Positions 1-9,633 of a stretch of DNA of 64,000 nt are shown here, one piece after another. Location of the stretch: positions 62,001 through 126,000 of the forward strand of contig NZ_JAFCJZ010000009.1 of NCBI RefSeq assembly GCF_018130765.1, written 5' to 3'. Position numbers and translations under genes: made by a program. The notes beneath the pieces were generated by a model, which worked only from the letters and a program-made list of their open reading frames with translations, did no database searches and was not told the DNA's origin. The stretch comes from Bradyrhizobium iriomotense (GTDB lineage: Bacteria > Pseudomonadota > Alphaproteobacteria > Rhizobiales > Xanthobacteraceae). Within the stretch, counting starts at the first letter, position 1. Every line of letters begins with the position of its first letter.

Positions 1-177
1 AATGGCGCCGATCGCGGCTTCCGTGGAGCGCTCCCGGTCGGTGTCCTCGATCCGGAGCAGCATCTTGCCGCCATGCTTCTTGGCGTAGAGCCAGTTGAAC
101 AGCGCCGTGCGGGCGCCCCCGATATGGAGGAAGCCGGTCGGAGAGGGGGCGAAGCGGGTGACGACGGAATCGGTCAT
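1..177 (-). CDS. gltX: Glutamyl-tRNA synthetase, N-terminal part (cut by window edge)
   Basis: The enzyme charges tRNA-Glu with glutamate in the cytoplasm. Only the first 59 codons are inside the window, read leftward from the ATG at 177. They begin MTDSVVTRFAPSPTGFLHIG, which carries the class I signature APSPTGFLHIG (the HIGH-like motif), followed by GGARTALFNWLYAK and RIEDTDRERST, both typical of the bacterial GltX nucleotide-binding fold. The rest of the gene lies left of position 1. It is divergent from glnS, with about 156 bases between the two starts. In many rhizobia this gene lies next to comEC, which here is 9.4 kb away. Confidence 0.95.
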   Translation of the reverse strand, partial: MTDSVVTRFAPSPTGFLHIGGARTALFNWLYAKKHGGKMLLRIEDTDRERSTEAAIGAI

Positions 178-333
178 TCTTGGCAGGGCCTATGCATTGG
201 AGGCGGTGGTGTATAGCAGGACCGGAGCATAACTAAAGCCCGACGGCGGACGGCTTGAGGCCGTACTTAAGCTCTTGGCGCGGTCACGCGAATTTGGCAG
301 AAGGACCGCTGATTTCCCTACAGGATTTTCGTA

Positions 334-2010
<1,677 letters not shown>

Positions 2011-2027
2011 TAAGGGCTGATGGGCAC

Positions 2028-2414
2028 ATGAGCGACGAAGCCGACGCCATCGTTTCCGCCATCATCGCGAAATGGTGCGCCGGCTTCGCGATGCTCGACG
2101 TGGCCGCGCTGTCATCGCTGTATTCGAAGAACGCGTTCTTCTTCGGCTCGAACCCAAAGCTCTATCGGGGCAGGGACGGCGTCGCCGACTATTTCAACGG
2201 CCTGCCGCGCTGGCGGCAGCCGAGCGCGGTCTTTTCCGAGGTGAACGCAGCGAAGGCCGGTCCGGATCTGATCAACATGGCCGCAACCATCTCGTTCGAT
2301 CTCGCCGGCGAGCGGGACGACCTCGTCGTCAAGATGAGCTGGGTCATCGTCCGCGAGGATGGCGACTGGAAGATCGTCAATCACCATGCCTCGTCGCGCG
2401 CGCCGCTGATCTAG
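2028..2414 (+). CDS. SnoaL/NTF2-like (DUF4440-type) protein
   Basis: A 128-residue single-domain protein with the pattern of the NTF2-like alpha+beta cone fold. It has an N-terminal helix with WCAGFAMLDVAALSSLYS, a YRGRDGVADYF segment, and the terminal strands MSWVIVREDGDWKIVNHHAS, where the final HH sits in the usual pocket position. Members of this superfamily act as small-molecule isomerases or cyclases, or simply as binding modules, so no substrate can be named. It starts 17 bases after glnS in the same direction and may ride on the glnS transcript. Family assignment is good; function is unknown. Confidence 0.8.
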   Translation: MSDEADAIVSAIIAKWCAGFAMLDVAALSSLYSKNAFFFGSNPKLYRGRDGVADYFNGLPRWRQPSAVFSEVNAAKAGPDLINMAATISFDLAGERDDLVVKMSWVIVREDGDWKIVNHHASSRAPLI

Positions 2415-2454
2415 CGCGGGAGGCGTACTTCATCGCAACCGCTTCATCCGGTCG

Positions 2455-2739
2455 CTACAGCTTGTAGCCGATCTTCCTCAGGAGGTCCTTCCGCCACGCA
2501 ATGTCGGTGTCGGTCACGATACCCAGCGGTGAGGCGCCATCCACTACGCCGAGCACGCCACGGCCGAGCTCCGTTTGCGCGACGATCACCTGTGTGGCGT
2601 TGGCCGTCGCGCAGTAGATGCGGCAGACCTCCGGCACCGAGTGCACGGCAGCTAGGACGTTGACCGGAAAGAAGCCGTCGCCCAGGAAGATCAGAAAAGT
2701 GTGGCCGCGCTCCTCCAGGAGAGAGCTACACGATTCATG
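2455..2739 (-). pseudogene. Adenosine-specific kinase (COG1839 type), N-terminally truncated
   Basis: Reading leftward, the open frame encodes GHTFLIFLGDGFFPVNVL, then VPEVCRIYCATANATQVIV, and ends RKDLLRKIGYKL. I recognise this as the C-terminal half of the adenosine-specific kinase family, which is normally about 160 residues. Recognisable homology starts near position 2706. Upstream the frame runs into the TAA that ends the TrpF-like gene (2742-2740), so the N-terminal half is missing. No credible start precedes the conserved part; an internal ATG lies at 2646. I infer a deletion remnant, probably inactive. It lies last in a three-gene leftward cassette. A shortened but translated protein cannot be excluded. 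Confidence 0.7.
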
Positions 2740-3420
2740 TTAGGCCGACGGAAAGCGATTGTCAGCCGCTGCCCGAGCCGCTTCGTGGAACCGGCGGACT
2801 CGCTCCAGGTCCTTGGCATGCGAACCGTCCTGATCCGTCTTCGTCTTGGAGTCGACGCCGGCTGGACGGACAGTTTGGATCGCTCCTGCGACATTCTCCG
2901 GTCCGAGGCCGCCTGCGAGGACGACCGGAACACGGACGACGTCCACGATGCGGCGACTGATATTCCAATCATGCGTCACGCCGAGCGCGCCGATCTGCTT
3001 GTCCGTGGACCGATAGCTGTCGTGCAGCAGAAAGTCTGCAATGCCAACGTAGCTCTCGGCAATCGCGACGCTTTCCTCGGAGAACACCGGTATGCTTCTC
3101 ATCACGACGATCCCGGGCAACATGCGTTTAAGCGAAGCAACATCTTGCGGGGAAAGCAGTTCGGCGCTGGCTCCCAAATGGACGATCGCGGGATTGAGCT
3201 CGCGCGCCCACGACGCAATCAAGGAGAGATCGCGGGTCAGAAACAGTGCCGAGAATTTCGATGGCGGTACAATTGCCGCGCCGATCTTGGAAGCCGCCGA
3301 GATCGGCAGTTCGCGGGGAAATTGGCCGTCTCCGACGAGTACGCCGATATGGTCGACGCCAATGGCTGAAAGTGCGGACGCTTCTTCGGGGGTGGAGATT
3401 TCATAGATTTGAGTCAACAT
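2740..3420 (-). CDS. Phosphoribosylanthranilate isomerase (TrpF)-like protein
   Basis: A 226-residue protein with the TIM-barrel pattern of the TrpF family: the GVDHIGVLV start of the barrel, VHLGA, the VPVVLAGGLGPENV strand-loop (phosphate-binding), and the GVDSKTKTDQDGSHAKD ending that corresponds to the GVDVSSGVE...KD end of TrpF. Classic trpF normally lies with trpB and trpA, and the trpC/trpD pair here is 29 kb away, so this is probably a divergent paralog acting on another ribosyl substrate. It lies 21 bases downstream of an MBL hydrolase gene and directly upstream of a kinase remnant, suggesting one transcript. Reaction not established. Confidence 0.72.
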   Translation of the reverse strand: MLTQIYEISTPEEASALSAIGVDHIGVLVGDGQFPRELPISAASKIGAAIVPPSKFSALFLTRDLSLIASWARELNPAIVHLGASAELLSPQDVASLKRMLPGIVVMRSIPVFSEESVAIAESYVGIADFLLHDSYRSTDKQIGALGVTHDWNISRRIVDVVRVPVVLAGGLGPENVAGAIQTVRPAGVDSKTKTDQDGSHAKDLERVRRFHEAARAAADNRFPSA

Positions 3421-3441
3421 CGGGCGTAACCTCTCCGAGTC

Positions 3442-4446
3442 TCAGGCGCGAGACGCCTCGAACGCTGCCATCACCTCGGCCAGCATCCGCTCCCGCTCTC
3501 CCGCATAGCGCGGAGAGAAGTGAAAAGGCTCGACGCGGCGGACATTGGCTTCCCGTGCGACTTCTCCGGCAGCCGTGGTGGTAAGATGAGCCCGCTCCTT
3601 CGCTATTGCGGCGTCCGCGTCCGCAAACGCCGCCTCGATGAAGAGGATGTCTGCATTCTGAATCAGCGCCACGATGGCGGCACGATTGGCCGGCGTGTCG
3701 GCAACATCGGTCACATAGGCGATTTTCTGGCCGGCAGTGACCGTCACAAGATCGCGCAGGCTCGAGAGTGGCACGAGGCGATCCGACTTGGCCGCTTCTT
3801 CGATACGGATCAAATGATCTTCCGCGCGACGCTCGACGACGGCCTTCTTCAGCGACAGCAACCAGGGACCGACGGGTAGTCCACGCTCCGACAGCCTATT
3901 CTTCCATACGTTGACATGGGCCGCCTCCTGCAGCGCAAAGCCGAGGCAGGGCGTGCCATGTTCAAGGATCGCGGCTGACACGCGATGGGTCGGTTCATCG
4001 CAGAGTACGCCCGCAATAGTCTTGCGAGGGGCGGATGGCTCTGCCGCGAAGCCTTTCCTCAGCCGGTACCGCGTGGTGGAGATGGAATTTTCCGCTCCAA
4101 GTTCGCTGACGTCGAAAACAAGATCGCAGGAATAGTTTTCGACCAGGTTCCAGCGATAGGCCTGAAGCTTGTGAAAGACGTGCTCGGCTAGGCCGGGCGG
4201 ACCGAACAGCTGTACCGATTTCTCGTGCCCGACGAGCAAACGCAGCAGATGGTCGAAGCCAACGAAATGATCGATATGCGCATGCGAGACAAAGACCTGG
4301 TCGACGCGTCGGATCTTCCGTGGCGCCAGTGAAGCAATCTCTCCAATATCGAACAGCAGACTTCGCTTCTCGAACAGCGTTTCGACATAGACCGTCGGAT
4401 CGCCGTAGCGACCGTTGACAAGGCTAGGATGGAAAAGCGGTCGCAT
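3442..4446 (-). CDS. RNase Z-like MBL-fold metallo-hydrolase
   Basis: A 334-residue metallo-beta-lactamase-fold protein. The zinc-binding signature SHAHIDHFVGFDHLL is near residue 74 (HxHxDH). Further ligands appear as the EHGTP segment (about 164), the YVTDVAD segment (about 244) and the PFHFSPRY region near the end. The pattern is that of ribonuclease Z and related phosphodiesterases, but the tRNA-clamping flexible arm of RNase Z is not obvious, so the substrate may be a small cyclic phosphate or nucleotide instead. It is the first gene of the leftward cassette with the TrpF-like protein and the kinase remnant. The YbhB-like gene starts on the other strand about 120 bases away. Confidence 0.8.
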   Translation of the reverse strand: MRPLFHPSLVNGRYGDPTVYVETLFEKRSLLFDIGEIASLAPRKIRRVDQVFVSHAHIDHFVGFDHLLRLLVGHEKSVQLFGPPGLAEHVFHKLQAYRWNLVENYSCDLVFDVSELGAENSISTTRYRLRKGFAAEPSAPRKTIAGVLCDEPTHRVSAAILEHGTPCLGFALQEAAHVNVWKNRLSERGLPVGPWLLSLKKAVVERRAEDHLIRIEEAAKSDRLVPLSSLRDLVTVTAGQKIAYVTDVADTPANRAAIVALIQNADILFIEAAFADADAAIAKERAHLTTTAAGEVAREANVRRVEPFHFSPRYAGERERMLAEVMAAFEASRA

Positions 4447-4564
4447 GACAACAATTCTGCTGCAACAGTTCCAAATGCATCTCCCCTCATCTTAGGGGAC
4501 GGGGATGGATTCCGCACCGGGCAGGATCGAGCTAGAATACATCAATCGGATCGAGGAGAGAGCC

Positions 4565-5014
4565 ATGAAACTCGTTTCAAGCGCCTTCGCCGATGGTGCC
4601 GCAATTCCGCGACGGTTTACCTGTGATGGCGAAAATCTTTCGCCACCTCTGCAATGGAGCGACGCGCCGGAGGGGGCGCGGAGTCTTGTCCTGCTCTGCG
4701 ACGATCCCGATGCGCCCGCCGGCAAATGGCATCATTGGGCAGTCTACGACATTCCGCCGGCGGTCACGGAATTTGCGATCAACGCCGCGCAGAACGCCGG
4801 AATGAAGCAAGCCGTCAACGATTTTCGGAAGGTGGGCTATGGCGGCCCGTGTCCGCCGCATGGCCATGGGCCTCATCATTATCATTTCCGACTGCTTGCC
4901 CTCTCGATGGAGGGCCTGCCGACAAAGGCCAATGCATCCTGCGGCGACATCGAGCGAGAGGCGCGCAAGCACGTGATCGCGGAGGCGACCCTCGTCGGTT
5001 GGTATGAGAGGTAG
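4565..5014 (+). CDS. YbhB/YbcL family (Raf-kinase-inhibitor-like) protein
   Basis: A 149-residue protein of the phosphatidylethanolamine-binding fold. The family signature is clear: the IPRRFTCDGENLSPPL start, the CDDPDAP anion-site motif, WHHWAVYDIP, and GYGGPCPPHGHGPHHYHF. Bacterial members bind small ligands and their cellular role is mostly unknown. The ATG at 4565 is chosen because GAGGAGAG stands just upstream and the conserved fold begins at KLVSSAF; an upstream in-frame ATG at 4505 would add a non-conserved leader. It is convergent with glnA, with only 13 bases between the two stop codons and no room for a separate terminator. Confidence 0.9.
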   Translation: MKLVSSAFADGAAIPRRFTCDGENLSPPLQWSDAPEGARSLVLLCDDPDAPAGKWHHWAVYDIPPAVTEFAINAAQNAGMKQAVNDFRKVGYGGPCPPHGHGPHHYHFRLLALSMEGLPTKANASCGDIEREARKHVIAEATLVGWYER

Positions 5015-5027
5015 GCGAAAGAATGCC

Positions 5028-6458
5028 CTAGATGTCGTAATACAAATGGAACTCGTAAGGATGCGGTCGAAGCCGGATCGGGTCGACCTCCTTCTTGCGC
5101 TTGTAGTCGAGCCAGGTTTCGATCACGTCGGCGGTGAAGACGTCCCCGCGTAGCATGAATGCGTGGTCGCGCTCGAGTGCGTCGAGCGCCTGGTCCAGCG
5201 ATCCCGGCGTGGACTTCACCTCCTTCGCCTCCGCAGGCGGGAGGTCGTAGAGATTCTTGTCGATCGGGCTGCCGGGGTCGATCCGCTTGTCGATACCGTC
5301 GAGGCCGGCCATCAGCATTGCAGCGAAGGCCAAATAGGGATTGCAGGACGGATCGGGCGAGCGAAACTCGACGCGCTTGGCGCGCGGATTTGGCGAATAC
5401 ATCGGAATCCGGCAGCAGGCGGAGCGATTGCGCTGAGAGTAGACGAGGTTGATCGGGGCTTCATAACCCGGCACCAGGCGCCGGTAGGAGTTCGTGGTGG
5501 GGGCGCAAAGCCCGCACAACGCCCAGGCGTGGCTCAAAAGCCCGCCGATATAGTAGCGCGCGAGCTGGCTCAGCTCGGCGTAGTCGCCCTTGTCGTAGAA
5601 CAAATTGGTCTCGCCCTTCCAGAGCGACTGGTGAACGTGCATGCCCGAAGCGTTGTCCTCGAACAGCGGCTTCGGCATGAATGTCGCGGTCTTGCCATGC
5701 TGATGCGCGGTGTTCTTGACCACGTATTTGTAGATCATCAAATTGTCGGCCATGCGGGTCAGCGTGGTGAAGCGCATGTCGATCTCGTTCTGGCCGCCGG
5801 TCGCGACCTCATGGTGGTGGGCTTCGATCTGGATACCCAGAGATTCCATCGTCAGCACCATTTCGGTGCGTAGCGCCTGCATGCTGTCGGTCGGAGGGAC
5901 GGGAAAGTATCCTTCTTTCGGGCGCGGCTTGTGGCCGAGATTCGGTCCTTCGTCCGTGCTGGTGTTCCAGCTGCCTTCGCTGGAGTCGATTGCGTGCATG
6001 GCGAAGTTGATGCCCTGTCCGTAGCGGACCTCGTCGAAGACGAAGAACTCGGCCTCCGGGCCGAAATAGCTCGTATCGGCACGACCGGTACCCTTCAGGT
6101 AGGTTTCGGCCTTCTGGGCGATGTAGCGGGCGTCCCGGCTATAGGATTGGCCGGTCACGGGGTCGCGGATGTTGCAGATGAGAACCAGTGTCTTGGCCGG
6201 ACTATAGGGGTCGACGAAGGCCGTCGTCGGATCCGGGACGACGAGCATGTCGCTTTCCTGGATCTCCTGGAAGCCGCGGATCGATGAGCCATCGAATCCA
6301 ATGCCCTCATTGAGTGCATCGACGTTCACCGCACTCGGCGGCACGGAAAAATGTTGCCACATCCCCGGCAGGTCGGTGAACCGCAAATCGATCATCTGGA
6401 CTTTCTCGTCCGTGATCGCCTTCACGAGGTCTTCGGCTGTCGTACATTTCGCAACCAT
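5028..6458 (-). CDS. glnA: Glutamine synthetase type I (GSI-beta)
   Basis: Makes glutamine from glutamate, ammonia and ATP. The 476-residue product is full length for type I enzymes and shows FDGSSIRGFQ, the metal-binding EAEFFVFD segment, EAHHHEVATGGQNEI, the ATP-site NASGMHVHQSLW, and KNLYDLPPAE, whose Tyr is the adenylylation site of the beta subtype. This implies control by a GlnE-type adenylyltransferase. The main rhizobial glnA normally follows glnB, but no PII gene is beside it here, so this may be a second copy. No sigma-54 -24/-12 element was evident upstream. Upstream on the same strand is a 60-residue unknown protein. Confidence 0.94.
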   Translation of the reverse strand: MVAKCTTAEDLVKAITDEKVQMIDLRFTDLPGMWQHFSVPPSAVNVDALNEGIGFDGSSIRGFQEIQESDMLVVPDPTTAFVDPYSPAKTLVLICNIRDPVTGQSYSRDARYIAQKAETYLKGTGRADTSYFGPEAEFFVFDEVRYGQGINFAMHAIDSSEGSWNTSTDEGPNLGHKPRPKEGYFPVPPTDSMQALRTEMVLTMESLGIQIEAHHHEVATGGQNEIDMRFTTLTRMADNLMIYKYVVKNTAHQHGKTATFMPKPLFEDNASGMHVHQSLWKGETNLFYDKGDYAELSQLARYYIGGLLSHAWALCGLCAPTTNSYRRLVPGYEAPINLVYSQRNRSACCRIPMYSPNPRAKRVEFRSPDPSCNPYLAFAAMLMAGLDGIDKRIDPGSPIDKNLYDLPPAEAKEVKSTPGSLDQALDALERDHAFMLRGDVFTADVIETWLDYKRKKEVDPIRLRPHPYEFHLYYDI

Positions 6459-6584
6459 GGCTTCGCTCCCAGGTCAGCGTCCCGAGATCGCGTAGCCGTT
6501 CGGCCGCAACCTGGCGGCTCGCGACGGACTGTGGTCCACGTTCGGCGTTGTCGCCGCAGTCAGGCAAGCTTCGCGCGCCGGCAG

Positions 6585-6767
6585 TCAGCTTTGGTGTGGT
6601 CCGCGCATCAGCTTCATCGCATCTTCGATGTGCCGCCAGGTTTTTGCCAATTCGAGCTCGCCCTTCTGCTCGAGGTCGATGGCGTTTTGAGCGGCTTCCG
6701 CAATGGCCTTGGGGCCATGGGCTTCCAGCAACTGCCGCGCATAGTCGTGGATTTCCATCTCTCGCAT
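6585..6767 (-). CDS. Small conserved protein, 60 residues
   Basis: I do not recognise a named family. The predicted product starts MREMEIHDYARQLLEAHG and is largely helical and charged, with alternating Glu/Lys-rich helices (KAIAEAAQNAIDLEQKGELE). It has no signal peptide, membrane segment or cysteines. The ATG at 6767 is chosen because a good Shine-Dalgarno sequence (GGGAGATGA) lies just before it; the frame is open further upstream but that part looks non-coding. It is upstream of glnA in the same direction with about 126 bases between, so co-transcription is possible. Confidence 0.65.
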   Translation of the reverse strand: MREMEIHDYARQLLEAHGPKAIAEAAQNAIDLEQKGELELAKTWRHIEDAMKLMRGPHQS

Positions 6768-7013
6768 GGCGTCATCTCCCTCTGCTCCGGGCGCGAACTT
6801 CCGCGGCACCGGGAACGGTCGACATTGACACCTGTCTAGCGGCGACAGTCTGCATCCGGGTGCGCCGCACTCGCAAGGGCCCTCTGCGGGCATGGTCGGC
6901 CGGGCCTGGACGCCGGCTCCCGGACCGGCCCTCGCGGCAACACAACGCAGGCCGGACGGATGGTTGATCATCGGTGCGCCCCCCATATCAATACCAGAAG
7001 GGAGGTGAGCATC

Positions 7014-7376
7014 ATGCGCATCCAACATTGGCAAGACGCTGCCAGCCTGTTGGTGGGCGTATGGCTGGTCCTGTCGTCCTTTATCCTCGGCTTATCCGGG
7101 GCGGCGGTCTGGATCACCATCGCACTCGGGCTCGGCGTCATGCTGTTTGCCGTGGAGGCCTTTGTCATCCCGTCCTACCTGGAAGAGTGGGGCGAAATGC
7201 TGCTGGGCCTGGCGCTGTTGCTGGTGCCTTGGACCATTGGCTATGACCAGGCAGCAGCCACGGCGAGCAGCGTATTGTCGGGCCTGCTGGTGATCTTGCT
7301 CGGTGGCTGGGAGCTGACGACCGATCGTGACTTCAGCGCCTGGTGGCACGATCGCTGGCATCACCCGGCCGGCTGA
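7014..7376 (+). CDS. SPW-repeat integral membrane protein
   Basis: A 120-residue protein with four hydrophobic segments (roughly residues 8-28, 31-50, 58-76 and 82-101). It starts MRIQHWQDAASLLVGVWLVL and repeats a related pattern later (GLALLLVPWTIGYD), which matches the SPW-repeat family of small membrane proteins (two repeats of two helices). Function of the family is not known. The ATG at 7014 is fixed by a strong ribosome-binding site, GGGAGGTGAG, five bases upstream. It lies alone between two leftward genes and is convergent with the MHS transporter. It ends in His/Trp-rich ARWHDRWHH-like residues. Confidence 0.8.
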   Translation: MRIQHWQDAASLLVGVWLVLSSFILGLSGAAVWITIALGLGVMLFAVEAFVIPSYLEEWGEMLLGLALLLVPWTIGYDQAAATASSVLSGLLVILLGGWELTTDRDFSAWWHDRWHHPAG

Positions 7377-7519
7377 CAAGAGCAATCGGCCAAACTCTCC
7401 ACCGACCGCTATCGGCTGGCGGCCGGAGGCGAGGCTCGACTTGAGCACGCCAAGGACAACGCCTGGGCGTGACGGGGATACGAATGATCGTCGTCGCGCT
7501 GAGAGGCCGATGCGGTCAT

Positions 7520-7545
7520 GGTGCAGGCCTTGCGGATCCTGCACC
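7520..7545. terminator. Inverted repeat between convergent genes
   Basis: GGTGCAGG (7520-7527) and CCTGCACC (7538-7545) form a perfect 8-bp stem with a 10-base loop. It lies between the convergent SPW-repeat gene and the MHS transporter, where a bidirectional terminator would be expected. No clear T-run follows on either side, so this is only a candidate. Confidence 0.35.
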
Positions 7546-7585
7546 AAGACCTTGCACCCACCAGGACCTGCACAAGACTATTCCG

Positions 7586-8914
7586 TCACGATGCGGTTCT
7601 GGGCTCGATCGGCTGCCAGATACTGATCTTGCGCGTCTCCGGCATCAGGAACAGCGCGAGCAGGAAGCACACCGCGGGGACCGCAATCGGGTAGATCAAC
7701 GCGTAGCCGATGCTTCCGGTCGCCGCGAAGGCCGCCGACGTGACGAACGGCACCAATCCGCCGCCCCAGCCGTTGCCGATGTGATACGGCACCGATACCG
7801 ACGTGTACCTGATCCTGCCGGGAAAGAATTCCGCCAGGAACGCGCCGACCGGCCCGTAGACCATCCCAACGTAGCAAACGAGGATGAAGATGATGAAGAT
7901 CGCGGTCGGATAGTTGATGTTGCCGGGCTGCGTCACCGTTCCCAGCCACAGATACAGCGGATAGTAGGTGATTGCGGCGAGCAGCATGCCGCCCAGGATC
8001 ACCGGCTTGCGGCCGATTTGATCAGACAGCCATCCGAAGAAAATCAGGCTCGGTGTCGCGATGAGCAGCGCCGCTCCCACGATGTAGGACGAGGTCAGCG
8101 CATCGACCTTGGAGACCTGCTGGAGGAAATACAGCGCCCAGAACTGGCCGCTGTACCAGACCACGCCTTGTCCGATCAGGACCACGATTGCTATCCCGAT
8201 ATATTTGACGTTCGAGCTGAGGAAGGCCTCCTTCCACGGATTCGCCGTCATCTGGCCGCGGGCCCTGATCTCCTGGAAGATAGGCGTCTCCTGGAGCTGG
8301 AGCCGAATGTAGATTGCGATGGCCACCAGCAGGAAAGACACCAGGAACGGAACGCGCCAAGCCCATTCGTCGAAGGCCTGATTGCCGGCCCAGGTCCGTG
8401 TCAGGACGATCACTGCCAGCGACACCACGATGCCGAGAGTCGGGGATGTCTGGAGCCAGCCGGTGTAGTAGCCGCGCCTGTCGTCCGGCACGTGCTCCGC
8501 GACATAGGTGATGGCGCCGCCATATTCGCCGCCCAGGCACAGCCCCTGGATCATGCGCAGGCCGAACAGAACGAACGCCGCCGTTAGACCGATGGACTGG
8601 TAGGTCGGGATCAACCCGATTGCCCCGGTGCCCAGTCCCATTCCGCTCAGCGTAATGAGGAAGGTGTATTTTCGTCCGACCCTGTCGCCCATCCATCCAA
8701 AGAGAAAGGCTCCCAGCGGGCGGATCAGGAAGCCCGCAGTGAACAGCGCGATCGTGCTGAGGAGAGCTGCAACCGGATGGGACTGCTCGAAGAACTTGAC
8801 CGACAGAACTGCGGCCAGGCTGCCAAAGATATAGAAATCATACCATTCGATGACGTTTCCCACCGACGCAGCAACAATCACGCGACGAAAATCGCTCGGT
8901 ACTTGAACTGCCAT
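7586..8914 (-). CDS. MFS transporter of the metabolite:H+ symporter (MHS) type
   Basis: A 442-residue inner-membrane protein with the 12-helix MFS pattern. The start VGNVIEWYDFYIFGSLAAVL is the hallmark of the MHS subfamily (alpha-ketoglutarate, proline/betaine, citrate and shikimate carriers). The loop 2-3 motif GWMGDRVGRKYTF and its second-half counterpart GWLSDQIGRKPVI are both present, as is GLCLGGEYGG in helix 4. The substrate cannot be read from sequence; a dicarboxylate or other organic acid is likely. The start at 8914 has a good ribosome-binding site (TAGGAG). No regulator lies beside it. Confidence 0.9.
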   Translation of the reverse strand: MAVQVPSDFRRVIVAASVGNVIEWYDFYIFGSLAAVLSVKFFEQSHPVAALLSTIALFTAGFLIRPLGAFLFGWMGDRVGRKYTFLITLSGMGLGTGAIGLIPTYQSIGLTAAFVLFGLRMIQGLCLGGEYGGAITYVAEHVPDDRRGYYTGWLQTSPTLGIVVSLAVIVLTRTWAGNQAFDEWAWRVPFLVSFLLVAIAIYIRLQLQETPIFQEIRARGQMTANPWKEAFLSSNVKYIGIAIVVLIGQGVVWYSGQFWALYFLQQVSKVDALTSSYIVGAALLIATPSLIFFGWLSDQIGRKPVILGGMLLAAITYYPLYLWLGTVTQPGNINYPTAIFIIFILVCYVGMVYGPVGAFLAEFFPGRIRYTSVSVPYHIGNGWGGGLVPFVTSAAFAATGSIGYALIYPIAVPAVCFLLALFLMPETRKISIWQPIEPRTAS

Positions 8915-9302
8915 GTGCTGCTCCTATCAAATTCAAACGCTACTCCTGGCGCTCTTCAGCGCCCATTTGCTCGCAGAGTACGCTCGGTGCGCGACGCTAC
9001 AGGCGAGAATTGCGAGTTGCGTCCGCAACGCCTGGTCTCAGGGACGCTTGAGCCACCTGAGAAAAAGCTCCAGCGGTCTCTTCGGTACCGCGAGCTATCA
9101 CGGCCTGCCCGTCTGCCGGGGAGGCGTGGAAGCAGTGTAATCCCGCCGGGGCTGGCGTCTTATGAGACTTTCGGCTCAATCGACCTGAACCGAGGCTGAT
9201 CCGTCCTGAGATGGAACGGTCGCCCATCGTGCCGGGCAGTTTCGTCACGAACGAACGGAAAGGTCTCTCACACGTTGTGTGGGTCCATGAGAGGATCCCA
9301 TC
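8915..9302. other. Intergenic region without recognised gene
   Basis: 388 bases between the divergent MHS transporter and DUF2171 genes. No reading frame with coding character was found on either strand. A short inverted repeat GGCGCT/AGCGCC (around 8949-8962) lies in the predicted leader of the transporter mRNA. The region must contain both promoters, but no element could be assigned with confidence. Confidence 0.5.
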
Positions 9303-9536
9303 ATGCAGAACATCGCAGAGCACATGGAAGTCATCGGTGCCGACGGCGTCCACATCGGGACGGTCGACAAGGTCGAGGGCCATCGCATCAAGCTGACCAA
9401 AAGGGACAGCGGCCAGGGCAGCCACAAGGGCCACCATCACTTCATCGACAAGGGCCTCGTCGCCGATGTCGAAGGCAACAAGGTCCGCCTGTCGGCCAAG
9501 GCGGCTGTCGCCGTGACGATGGAAGAGGAAAAGTAG
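9303..9536 (+). CDS. DUF2171 domain protein
   Basis: A 77-residue protein matching the DUF2171 pattern: HMEVIGADGVHIGTVDKVEG, then a charged His-rich loop (GQGSHKGHHHF) and a second strand set IDKGLVADVEGNKVRLS. The fold resembles PRC-barrel-like small beta domains. Members are often found among stress-related small proteins of soil alphaproteobacteria, but no activity is known. GAGAGGATCCCATC precedes the ATG. The gene stands alone, upstream of comEC by about 100 bases. Confidence 0.85.
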   Translation: MQNIAEHMEVIGADGVHIGTVDKVEGHRIKLTKRDSGQGSHKGHHHFIDKGLVADVEGNKVRLSAKAAVAVTMEEEK

Positions 9537-9633
9537 GGCGCACCCTCTTCGTTCCCGATCTGTGCCGCTATTCGGCCCGCTGCACGTTCCGGTAGCCTCT
9601 GCGCCAGTCGCGTATCTTGAGGGTTGCTAGGGA

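Noticed and set aside
6459..6584. Search for a sigma-54 promoter upstream of glnA
   Set aside because: No TGGCAC-N5-TTGC element was found on the leftward strand.
7469..8587. Rightward frame of 372 codons over the MHS transporter
   Set aside because: Antisense to a transporter with clear MFS motifs; product looks like random Arg/Asp-rich sequence.
9213..9236. GGAAC upstream of the DUF2171 gene as a general-stress promoter
   Set aside because: No CGTT-like box at the right distance.
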